DNA of 34,013 nucleotides, taken from positions 1-34,013 of the forward strand of contig NZ_JAEHOK010000029.1 in assembly GCF_016236915.1 (NCBI RefSeq), read 5' to 3'. This DNA is from Salegentibacter maritimus. GTDB taxonomy: Bacteria > Bacteroidota > Bacteroidia > Flavobacteriales > Flavobacteriaceae. Made by a program: the position numbers and the translations under genes. Positions 7,813 through 15,063 of this stretch are shown piece after piece. Each line of letters starts with the position of its first letter. Position 1 is the stretch's first letter. The notes under the pieces were generated by a model that was not told where the DNA came from, searched no databases, and was given only the letters and a program-made list of their open reading frames with translations.

Positions 7813-7983
7813 ATGAGTTTTTCCAGAAAAAGAATTCCCTTAGAAGAAGGAGATTACTACACAACTCCAGAAGGTTATCGTTGTTTTACCGAGCAATATC
7901 ATTTAAAACGGGGTTATTGCTGCGAGAGTGGTTGCCGGCATTGCCCTTATGGCTTCGATAAAAAAACCGGCAAACAATTATAA
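7813..7983 (+). CDS. DUF5522 family Cys-rich small protein
   Basis: The 56-residue product has the DUF5522 signature: YYTTPEGYRCFTEQYHLKRGYCCESGCRHCPYG. Cysteines C24, C36, C37, C41 and C44 together with H43 look able to bind a metal, but the function is unknown. I chose the ATG at 7813 rather than an in-frame TTG at 7798, because the latter overlaps the -7 box and the family normally begins close to this point. The gene is convergent with the NlpE-like lipoprotein gene, and the two stop codons share the sequence TTATAA at 7978-7983. Confidence 0.85.
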   Translation: MSFSRKRIPLEEGDYYTTPEGYRCFTEQYHLKRGYCCESGCRHCPYGFDKKTGKQL

Positions 7984-8439
7984 GTTATTTATTTTAGTAA
8001 GCCGATACTTCATTGCAGAATCCCCCATAACTTTGGTTCCATCCTCAAAAAGCTGTAACAGGTAATTTTCACCTACCTGAAAGTAAAACTTTTGGTGCTT
8101 TCCCAAACTAATGGTATTCCCTTGTTTATCCCATTTAAACTCTCCGGTTTCGTTGATACTTACAGGTGTTTCTGATCTTTCAATATAATTTTGTGAAAGT
8201 TCATAGCCTAAATCCTGTTGTAAGAGAATTCTGGTTTCAATTCCCTCGCAATCTTCACAAGACAAAGTCCCTTTATATTCCCCGGCCCAATCCAACGAAT
8301 TTTGCGAATTATGTGCATTATCAGGCTTAAAACCCACATCCTCTATGGTATGTTCCTCAACATTAGTTTCAGGTTCCTTTTCCTGATTCTTACAGGAAAT
8401 AAAACAAAATAGACAGAGAATAATTGTAACATATTTCAT
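7978..8439 (-). CDS. NlpE-like N-terminal domain lipoprotein
   Basis: This 153-residue protein begins with a lipoprotein signal (CLFCFISC, lipobox Cys C16). It has the NlpE N-terminal pattern LDWAGEYKGTLSCEDCEGIETR, with a CxxC pair at C61/C64, followed by beta-rich sequence ending in a DGTKVMGDSAMKYRLTK segment. In enterobacteria NlpE senses envelope or copper stress through Cpx. No Cpx-type system is visible here, so only the fold and location are supported. It is divergent from urocanate hydratase and overlaps the DUF5522 gene tail by 6 bp. Confidence 0.85.
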   Translation of the reverse strand: MKYVTIILCLFCFISCKNQEKEPETNVEEHTIEDVGFKPDNAHNSQNSLDWAGEYKGTLSCEDCEGIETRILLQQDLGYELSQNYIERSETPVSINETGEFKWDKQGNTISLGKHQKFYFQVGENYLLQLFEDGTKVMGDSAMKYRLTKINNL

Positions 8440-8462
8440 AATATATTTCTTTAAAAGAGTGC

Positions 8463-8501
8463 TAAGTTTATAGAAAATGAAATTTAAAACTTATAAACTT
8501 A
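8463..8501. promoter_or_regulatory. Inverted repeat between NlpE-like and urocanase genes
   Basis: The perfect 10-bp arms TAAGTTTATA (8463-8472) and TATAAACTTA (8492-8501) are separated by 19 nt, within the 105-bp divergent intergenic region and about 44-82 bp upstream of the urocanase ATG. The position suits an operator for a dimeric regulator of histidine use or of the divergent lipoprotein. A cruciform or chance AT-rich repeat is possible. Confidence 0.45.
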
Positions 8502-8544
8502 ACATTTCTTATTAATATTGAATTTTATTGTAAATTATAATTTA

Positions 8545-10542
8545 ATGGACTTTAAAGCTGAAATATTACAGGGAATCCCGGCTAAACTCCCTCCAAAAAA
8601 AGAATATAAAACCTTAGCCAATCACGCTCCAAAGCGCAAAGATATTCTAAATGCTGAGGAAAAGAAACTTGCGCTTCAAAATGCATTGCGTTATTTTAAA
8701 CCAGAGCATCACCAGGAATTATTACCGGAATTTAAAGATGAACTGGAACAATATGGCCGAATTTACATGTATAGGCTAAAGCCAGACTATGCCGTGTATG
8801 CCCGTAGTATTGAGGAATATCCAGGGAAAAGTACCCAGGCAAAAGGAATTATGCTCATGATTCAAAACAATCTTGACCCCGAAGTTGCGCAACACCCCGA
8901 AGAATTGATTACTTACGGTGGTAATGGGGCGGTTTTCCAAAATTGGGCGCAATACCGGCTCACTATGCAGTATTTAGCCCAAATGGAAGACGACCAAACC
9001 CTGGTTATGTATTCGGGCCATCCCATGGGCTTATTCCCTTCTCACCAGAATGCTCCCAGAGTGGTGGTTACCAACGGAATGATGATCCCAAATTATTCAA
9101 AACCCGATGATTGGGAAAAATTTAATGCACTTGGCGTAACACAATACGGACAAATGACGGCCGGAAGCTACATGTACATTGGTCCACAAGGTATTGTACA
9201 CGGCACCACTATTACGGTCTTAAATGCCGGAAGAAAAATATCAAAATCGGGAGAAGGCCTGGAAGGAAAATTATTTGTCACCTCTGGCCTTGGCGGCATG
9301 AGCGGTGCCCAGCCAAAAGCAGGAAATATTGCCGGCTGTATTACCGTATGCGCCGAAATTAACCCAAAAGCAATACAAACCCGCCATAGCCAGGGTTGGG
9401 TAGATGAGGTAATCTCTGATGTAGCCTTCCTTGCAAAACGGGTAAAACAGGCCAAAGAAAACAAAGAAGTTGTTTCTATAGCTTTCGAGGGAAACATTGT
9501 AGAAGTTTGGGAATATTTTGAAAAAGAAAATATTTATATCGATTTAGGTAGCGATCAGACTTCATTGCATAATCCATGGGCTGGTGGTTATTATCCGGCA
9601 GATTTGAGTTTAAACGAAGCCAATACCATGATGGCCGAAGCGCCCGCAAAATTTAAAGAGAAAGTACAGGAAAGTTTAAGAAGACAAACCGCGGCAATTA
9701 ATAAACATACCTCCAAAGGCACTTATTTCTTTGATTACGGAAATGCCTTCTTACTGGAAGCTTCAAGGGCGGGAGCCGATATTCTTGCCGAAAATGGAAA
9801 AGATTTTAAATACCCCAGTTATGTACAGGACATTATGGGACCCATGTGTTTTGATTACGGTTTCGGCCCCTTTAGATGGGTTTGTGCTTCAGGAAAAGAA
9901 GAAGATCTTGACAAAACCGATAAAATTGCTACCGAAGTTTTAGAAGAACTGAAAAGAAATTCACCGGAAGAAATTCAGCAGCAAATGGCCGATAATATAA
10001 AATGGATAAAAGGGGCCAGAGAAAACAAACTGGTAGTGGGATCTAAAGCCAGGATTCTTTATGCAGATGCCGAAGGCCGAATGAAAATTGCCAAAGCTTT
10101 TAATGATGCTATTGGCAAGGGGGAAATTGCCCCCGTTATCTTAGGTCGTGATCATCATGATGTTTCGGGAACAGATTCCCCCTACCGGGAAACCTCTAAT
10201 ATATATGATGGCTCGCAGTTTACAGCCGATATGGCCATACAAAATGTAATTGGTGATAGTTTTAGAGGTGCCACCTGGGTTAGTATTCACAACGGCGGTG
10301 GTGTTGGCTGGGGCGAAGTGATTAATGGTGGCTTTGGTATGATTCTTGAAGGTAATACAGCGTCGGAAGAGCGTTTAAAATCTATGCTTTTCTGGGATGT
10401 TAACAATGGAATTGCACGCCGAAGTTGGGCCCGAAACAAAGAAGCAGTTTTTACTGCAAAAAGGGCTATGCAAATGGAGCCAAAACTAAAAGTAACTATC
10501 CCAAACCTGGTAGATCCGGCTCTCTTTGATATTAACACCTAA
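8545..10542 (+). CDS. hutU: Urocanate hydratase
   Basis: The enzyme hydrates urocanate to 4-imidazolone-5-propionate, the second step of histidine breakdown, using tightly bound NAD+. From the ATG at 8545 the product is 665 residues, longer than the roughly 550-residue proteobacterial enzyme; the extra length lies partly at the N-terminus and matches the longer form seen in Bacteroidota. Family motifs are ITYGGNGAVFQNWAQYRLTM, VMYSGHPMGLFPS, the glycine-rich VTSGLGGMSGAQPKAGN (NAD region, about 245-261) and FDYGFGPFRWVCASG near the active site. An in-frame TTG at 8518 would add nine residues but lacks family character. The other hut genes (hutH, hutI, hutG) are not in the window. The DUF4136 lipoprotein gene follows after 11 bp. 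Confidence 0.96.
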   Translation: MDFKAEILQGIPAKLPPKKEYKTLANHAPKRKDILNAEEKKLALQNALRYFKPEHHQELLPEFKDELEQYGRIYMYRLKPDYAVYARSIEEYPGKSTQAKGIMLMIQNNLDPEVAQHPEELITYGGNGAVFQNWAQYRLTMQYLAQMEDDQTLVMYSGHPMGLFPSHQNAPRVVVTNGMMIPNYSKPDDWEKFNALGVTQYGQMTAGSYMYIGPQGIVHGTTITVLNAGRKISKSGEGLEGKLFVTSGLGGMSGAQPKAGNIAGCITVCAEINPKAIQTRHSQGWVDEVISDVAFLAKRVKQAKENKEVVSIAFEGNIVEVWEYFEKENIYIDLGSDQTSLHNPWAGGYYPADLSLNEANTMMAEAPAKFKEKVQESLRRQTAAINKHTSKGTYFFDYGNAFLLEASRAGADILAENGKDFKYPSYVQDIMGPMCFDYGFGPFRWVCASGKEEDLDKTDKIATEVLEELKRNSPEEIQQQMADNIKWIKGARENKLVVGSKARILYADAEGRMKIAKAFNDAIGKGEIAPVILGRDHHDVSGTDSPYRETSNIYDGSQFTADMAIQNVIGDSFRGATWVSIHNGGGVGWGEVINGGFGMILEGNTASEERLKSMLFWDVNNGIARRSWARNKEAVFTAKRAMQMEPKLKVTIPNLVDPALFDINT

Positions 10543-10553
10543 AACTATATTTT

Positions 10554-11096
10554 ATGAAAGTCTTAAAAATTACTCCGGTTTTTTTACTGTTGGCTATCCT
10601 GCTAACCTCGTGCAGCAGCGTACAAGTTGCCTCAGATTACGACAGAGAGGTAAACTTTAACCAATACAAGAGTTTCGCATTCTTTAAGCCCGGAATAGAC
10701 AAAGCTGAAATTTCAGATTTGGATAAAAAAAGAATTCTTAGAGCAATAGAATCAGAGATGCAGCGCAAAGGTTTTACAAAATCAGAGAACCCAGACCTTT
10801 TGGTTAGTATTTTTACAAAAACCAATGAAAATATAAACATCTACCAAAACAATATGGTAGGTTGGGGATATGGCTGGGGTTGGCACCCATGGTACTGGGG
10901 CTCTGGATTTAACACGGTAAACCGTACCAGTGAAGGCACTCTTTACATAGATCTTATTGATGCTGAGGAAAAAGAATTGGTTTGGCAGGGAATGGGAACA
11001 GCCGCTTTAGCAAGTGATGTAGATAAAAAACAGGAAAGAATAAACGAAATTGTTAGGGAGATACTGGAAAAGTATCCCCCGGAAATCAACAAATAA
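10554..11096 (+). CDS. DUF4136 lipoprotein
   Basis: This 180-residue lipoprotein has lipobox LTSC (C20). The mature part begins SSVQVASDYDREVNFNQYKSF, the standard DUF4136 opening, and continues with a conserved LDKKRILRAIESEMQRKGF segment. A Gly/Trp-rich patch (GWGYGWGWHPWYWG, about 103-116) and a closing INEIVREILEKYPP helix follow. The function of the family is unknown; it is generally an outer-membrane-attached periplasmic protein. It follows hutU by 11 bp and is closed by a strong terminator, so the two are probably co-transcribed, although no functional link to histidine breakdown is apparent. Confidence 0.9.
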   Translation: MKVLKITPVFLLLAILLTSCSSVQVASDYDREVNFNQYKSFAFFKPGIDKAEISDLDKKRILRAIESEMQRKGFTKSENPDLLVSIFTKTNENINIYQNNMVGWGYGWGWHPWYWGSGFNTVNRTSEGTLYIDLIDAEEKELVWQGMGTAALASDVDKKQERINEIVREILEKYPPEINK

Positions 11097-11116
11097 CCCA
11101 ACAGATTTTTCTCAAC

Positions 11117-11150
11117 AAAACGTCCCTTTTTCAGGGACGTTTTTATTTTT
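11117..11150 (+). terminator. Intrinsic terminator after the DUF4136 gene
   Basis: ACGTCCCT (11120-11127) pairs with AGGGACGT (11133-11140) around a 5-nt loop. The stem is extended by AAA/TTT and followed by a T tract (TTTTATTTTT). It lies 21 bp after the stop at 11096. Confidence 0.92.
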
Positions 11151-11217
11151 AAGCATATTTCATTGACATTTTATAAATTTCAGCTTAATTTCTTATCTTT
11201 ATATTGAATTTTAGTTA

Positions 11218-12984
11218 ATGATAATTATGCTCGATAACGTTGAATCTAATGCGATTTTAGACCGCTTGCCGGCCCATCTTCAACAATATATAAAACCACA
11301 AAATTACGATGATTATTCTCCTATAAATCATGCGGTTTGGCGTTATGTAATGCGCAAAAATGTTGATTATCTAAGTAAAGTGGCTCACGAATCTTATTTA
11401 GAGGGCCTAAAACAAACGGGGATTTCTATAGATCATATTCCAAATATGTATGGAATGAACCGGATATTAAAGGAAATTGGCTGGGCAGCTGTAGCGGTAG
11501 ATGGGTTTATTCCGCCCGCCGCTTTTATGGAATTTCAAGCATTTAATGTTTTGGTGATTGCCAGCGATATACGGCAGCTGGAACATATTGAATATACCCC
11601 GGCACCCGATATTATTCATGAAGGTGCAGGGCACGCGCCTATTATTGCCAATCCCGAATACGCCGAATACCTTAGGCGTTTTGGCGAAATTGGTTGCAAG
11701 GCCATTTCCAGTGCCAGGGATTATGAAATCTATGAAGCTATAAGACATCTCTCCATCATAAAAGAAGCCGAAGACACACCACAGGAAGAAATTGAAGCAG
11801 CCGAAAAAAAAGTAGATAAGCTTCAAAATGAAACTGCCGAACTTAGTGAAATGGCCCAAATAAGAAATCTGCATTGGTGGACGGTAGAGTACGGGTTAAT
11901 TGGAAGTATTGAGAATCCTAAAATTTATGGCGCCGGCCTTTTATCCTCTATTGGAGAAAGCGCCTGGTGTATGACAGATAAAGTAAAGAAAATACCTTAT
12001 TCTATAGAAGCCTGCAAACAGGAATTCGATATCACCAAACCTCAACCTCAACTATATATAACACCAGACTTTGCCCATTTAAGTTTGGTTTTGGAAGAGT
12101 TTGCCAATAAAATGGCGCTAAGAAGAGGTGGACTTGAAGGTATAAAAAAGCTGATTAATTCTAAAAATTTGGGTTCTATAGAATTAAGCACCGGTTTGCA
12201 AATTTCGGGAGATTTCTCGAAAGTTATTGAACATGAAGGCAAGCCAATTTATATCCAAACCTCGGGAAAAACCGCCCTTTCTCACCGCGAGAAAGAATTG
12301 GTTGGCCACGGCGTAAAGAACCATCCAAACGGATTCGGATCTCCTATTGGCACTTTAAAAGGAATCAATTTAGCCATAGAAGATATGAGCCCCAGAGATC
12401 TTAGTGCTTATGGAATCTATGAAGGAAAAAAAATAGAACTGGAATTTGAAGGAGGTATAAACGTAGCCGGAGAAATTATTACCGGTACCCGAAACCTCCA
12501 GGGAAAAATAATTCTAATAAGTCTTAAAAATTGTAAGGTCACTTACAACCAGGAGATTCTTTTTAAACCCGAATGGGGCAACTACGATATGGCTATTGGT
12601 AAAGAAGTCATTTCGGCATTTGCCGGCCCGGCAGATAATCTTTCCTTCGATTTAATTACACATAAAACATCGAGTACAACCATTAAAAGCAAGAGTACCC
12701 CAGAACGTGAGGAACTTGCTTCACTTTATGCTTCGGTTAGGAATATTAGGGAAGGAAAAAATGCAAAATTCTCGCTGGATGCTGGATTAGAGCTTCTACA
12801 AAAAGAGCATCCAAAAGACTGGCTACTCTCGGTTGAAATTTACGAACTGGCAGTAGGTAAAGACGAAAAACTCGCTAAAGAGGCTTTACAAAACTTAGAA
12901 CTCGTAAAATCCCGAAGACCCGATATTGCGCACTTAATTGATGGAGGCGTCAATCTTATAAATAGCCAATTGGTCAAAAATTAA
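11218..12984 (+). CDS. Long-form aromatic amino acid hydroxylase (phenylalanine 4-monooxygenase type)
   Basis: This protein belongs to the pterin-dependent Fe(II) hydroxylases, which turn phenylalanine to tyrosine or act on related aromatic residues. The iron triad is visible: H134 and H139 in IIHEGAGHAP and E224 in HWWTVEYGLIG. At 588 residues it is about twice the length of the Pseudomonas enzyme. The gap between the second His and the Glu is about 85 residues, longer than usual, and contains a charged helical insert (about 183-212). A C-terminal extension from about residue 310, with a conserved-looking PIYIQTSGKTALSHREKEL segment, has no domain I recognise. Start choice: ATG at 11218, with a second in-frame ATG at 11227. 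It is preceded by a terminator, so it is probably transcribed on its own. Confidence 0.92.
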   Translation: MIIMLDNVESNAILDRLPAHLQQYIKPQNYDDYSPINHAVWRYVMRKNVDYLSKVAHESYLEGLKQTGISIDHIPNMYGMNRILKEIGWAAVAVDGFIPPAAFMEFQAFNVLVIASDIRQLEHIEYTPAPDIIHEGAGHAPIIANPEYAEYLRRFGEIGCKAISSARDYEIYEAIRHLSIIKEAEDTPQEEIEAAEKKVDKLQNETAELSEMAQIRNLHWWTVEYGLIGSIENPKIYGAGLLSSIGESAWCMTDKVKKIPYSIEACKQEFDITKPQPQLYITPDFAHLSLVLEEFANKMALRRGGLEGIKKLINSKNLGSIELSTGLQISGDFSKVIEHEGKPIYIQTSGKTALSHREKELVGHGVKNHPNGFGSPIGTLKGINLAIEDMSPRDLSAYGIYEGKKIELEFEGGINVAGEIITGTRNLQGKIILISLKNCKVTYNQEILFKPEWGNYDMAIGKEVISAFAGPADNLSFDLITHKTSSTTIKSKSTPEREELASLYASVRNIREGKNAKFSLDAGLELLQKEHPKDWLLSVEIYELAVGKDEKLAKEALQNLELVKSRRPDIAHLIDGGVNLINSQLVKN

Positions 12985-13004
12985 TTTTGAATTTATTTAA
13001 ACAT

Positions 13005-13023
13005 GGTTTACAAGTTTTAAACC
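13005..13023. terminator. Weak hairpin between convergent genes
   Basis: GGTTTA (13005-13010) and TAAACC (13018-13023) form a 6-bp stem with a 7-nt loop between the convergent hydroxylase and DUF4230 genes. No strong T run follows on either strand, so a terminator role is uncertain. Confidence 0.3.
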
Positions 13024-13044
13024 TCGGGTATTCGGTAGCATAAT

Positions 13045-13659
13045 TTACAGTTTAATTTGTTCCAGCTCTTCTGAATTACTAAAATTTTTCTCTTTGTATT
13101 GTAGGGTCCATCCCATAGAATTAGTTAAGATATATATTTTTTGTAACTCGCTAATTAGCCTATTTTGGGCATTAGACCTTAAAGAAGATGCTTCTACTTT
13201 TTCTCGAATAGAGGTATCTATGCGGTTTCGGATTTTATTATGATCTGCCGCATCAAATTGGTTTAAATAATCCTGGGTCACATCATAATATTTAATCTCG
13301 GGATTTATACTAATTTCTTCCTTCGGAATCTCAGTAATACGCACAATCTTATTGTCTTCATCAATCTCTGTTTTCAGTTTACTAAGATCGTATGAAACTG
13401 TTACCGAGGCATTCACAATAATTAGAGCTTTTTTTCGAGCTGAAAATATATCGAGATAAAACTTTTTAGAATTCTTATAAGAATACACCTGGGAGAAAGT
13501 ACCCTCGGTAACAACCAGCTTACCAACATTTTTTATTTGTTGCTGCAACAAGGCCGTACTTTCTTCTAATTCATCTCTTTCCTGATTTTTATTTTCGCAA
13601 TAACGAACCCCAAAAACAACCAGTAATACCAGGAAAGCACCAAAAAGAAAATTTTTCAT
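13045..13659 (-). CDS. DUF4230 family membrane-anchored protein
   Basis: This 204-residue protein has an N-terminal membrane segment (FLFGAFLVLLVVFGVRYC, residues 3-20), then a short coiled stretch (ELEESTALLQQQIKNVGKLVVTE). A periplasmic domain follows with the DUF4230 pattern ALIIVNASVTVSYDLSKL and ITEIPKEEISINPEIKYYDV. The function is unknown. A TACCTTTA sequence at 13681-13674 on the minus strand, one mismatch from the TAnnTTTG -7 box, sits about 15 bp upstream of the ATG and is a plausible promoter. Confidence 0.88.
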   Translation of the reverse strand: MKNFLFGAFLVLLVVFGVRYCENKNQERDELEESTALLQQQIKNVGKLVVTEGTFSQVYSYKNSKKFYLDIFSARKKALIIVNASVTVSYDLSKLKTEIDEDNKIVRITEIPKEEISINPEIKYYDVTQDYLNQFDAADHNKIRNRIDTSIREKVEASSLRSNAQNRLISELQKIYILTNSMGWTLQYKEKNFSNSEELEQIKL

Positions 13660-13732
13660 GTATCAATTTTTTCTAAAGGTACAAAGATTGCGAATTTTGA
13701 GATTTTGGAAGAATACTTTAGCCCTATAAAAT

Positions 13733-13762
13733 ACTTATGGACGGCCCCACCCGTCCATAAGT
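13733..13762 (-). terminator. Strong 12-bp hairpin between GSCFA and DUF4230 genes
   Basis: ACTTATGGACGG (13733-13744) and CCGTCCATAAGT (13751-13762) pair perfectly around a 6-nt loop. T/A-rich flanks occur on both sides. It most simply ends transcription from the GSCFA gene, whose stop is about 190 bp away, before the DUF4230 promoter. The distance from the stop is unusually long. The strand is inferred. Confidence 0.55.
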
Positions 13763-13949
13763 TTTAAAAATTTCTAAAATCTACCCCAACAAATTCTAGA
13801 AAAGAATCAAGATACCGATTAAAAAAAATGAACTTTTCAGCTCCTAATTTTCAATACTTTACACCTCAAATCTTAATTAAAAATACAAAATATTTCTATA
13901 TAAAGTCAAGAAAGAAAAATTATTAAATATTATTTTTAATAGATTTTAA

Positions 13950-14906
13950 TTAAAAATCCAAATGCGAATAGCGCTGTTTAAGCTTATAAATTTGTGTTTG
14001 TAATTTCTCCAGAAAACGGGAATGTGCTTTAGAATTAGGATTAAAGGGCCGATGCGCCAGACCATTCTGAACATTTTTCACCTCTTTTAAAACAGGCAAA
14101 GAAGTTTCCGAAAACCAGGCAATAATAAATTGCTCCCAAATATAATCTATAGCTACTCGTGAAGGGTGCAGCATATCTTCGGCATAAAACCTATAGTCCC
14201 TAAGCTCATCCATCATAAGCTCATACGAAGGAAAATAAGAATTTCCAACCCCAAATTCTTTATTTTCTATGATGCTATGAACGGCAGTAATTAAGTGTGC
14301 TTTGCTACGTTGATTTTCAACAAACCCGTCCTTACTATGCCGCACTGGAGAAACCGTGAAAATTACCGCAACCTCAGGATTAATTTCTTTTAAAATCATA
14401 AGGGTACTACGCAATGATGCTTCAATTTCGCCAACTGATTGCAATTCTTTTCTGAATTCTTTTTGTGGGATTTTATGACAATTCGCTACCCTTTGCTTGC
14501 TTTCTAAATGATAATAACTCCACGCCGTCCCCAATGTAATTATCACATGAGAACTTTGTTGAAGGAAATCACGGGCATTTTCTAATGCTGAATTTAGGTT
14601 TTCTAATAACACATCGGCATCAGGATGGCTTAAAGACGAATGCGCATCAAAACAATGCCAACGTTCCTGATATTCAAAAATATCGCTCTTAGTATATGCT
14701 TCAGCTCTGTGAAGTTTTTGAAAAAAATTTGCAATAGCTATAGGGTGAAACAGAATACCCAGCGGGTTCTGTAAATTCTGAAGCTTATAAAAATCCAGCT
14801 TTTTACCGATGTTTTCCACAAAACAGGAGCCCACAAGAAAAACCTTAGACTTATAGTCTATTTTAGGTTCTGCCCTTGCTATAGGTATTTTACTCCTGAA
14901 TTCCAT
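13950..14906 (-). CDS. GSCFA domain protein
   Basis: This 318-residue protein has the family-naming motif near the N-terminus as VGSCFVENIGKKL (25-37). Further conserved blocks are NPLGILFHPIAIANF, VIITLGTAWSYY, VIFTVSPVRHSKDGF and a C-terminal AEDMLHPSRVAIDYIWE. The GSCF and late D-x-x-H (MLHPS) blocks recall SGNH-type hydrolases, with Ser27 and the late His as candidate catalytic residues. The substrate is not known. No signal peptide is seen, suggesting a cytoplasmic enzyme. It follows alaS in the same direction after a 157-bp gap that contains the inverted-repeat element described separately. Confidence 0.9.
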   Translation of the reverse strand: MEFRSKIPIARAEPKIDYKSKVFLVGSCFVENIGKKLDFYKLQNLQNPLGILFHPIAIANFFQKLHRAEAYTKSDIFEYQERWHCFDAHSSLSHPDADVLLENLNSALENARDFLQQSSHVIITLGTAWSYYHLESKQRVANCHKIPQKEFRKELQSVGEIEASLRSTLMILKEINPEVAVIFTVSPVRHSKDGFVENQRSKAHLITAVHSIIENKEFGVGNSYFPSYELMMDELRDYRFYAEDMLHPSRVAIDYIWEQFIIAWFSETSLPVLKEVKNVQNGLAHRPFNPNSKAHSRFLEKLQTQIYKLKQRYSHLDF

Positions 14907-14921
14907 AGAATTATATAGAAG

Positions 14922-15054
14922 CTGTCTGAAAAGGCTTTAAACCTATTATCCTAAACCTACTCGCTCTATCAGGTAGTTTTTTAAACACCTAACCTACCAA
15001 ACATATTAAAGGTTGGAACAGATTAAGATTGGGGAAAATAGACTTTTCAGACAG
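14922..15054. repeat. 133-bp element bounded by 12-bp perfect inverted repeats (MITE-like)
   Basis: CTGTCTGAAAAG (14922-14933) is matched exactly by its complement CTTTTCAGACAG at 15043-15054. The interior is AT-rich and non-coding and has smaller GGTAG/CTACC repeats. Size and termini suit a miniature inverted-repeat transposable element. No convincing target-site duplication is visible at the edges, and no transposase is in the window. A long-range hairpin between alaS and the GSCFA gene is the alternative. Confidence 0.45.
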
Positions 15055-15063
15055 TCACATATT

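Noticed and set aside
9168-9497. Antisense 109-residue ORF inside hutU
   Set aside because: It is a shadow of a strongly conserved enzyme reading frame with no domain of its own.
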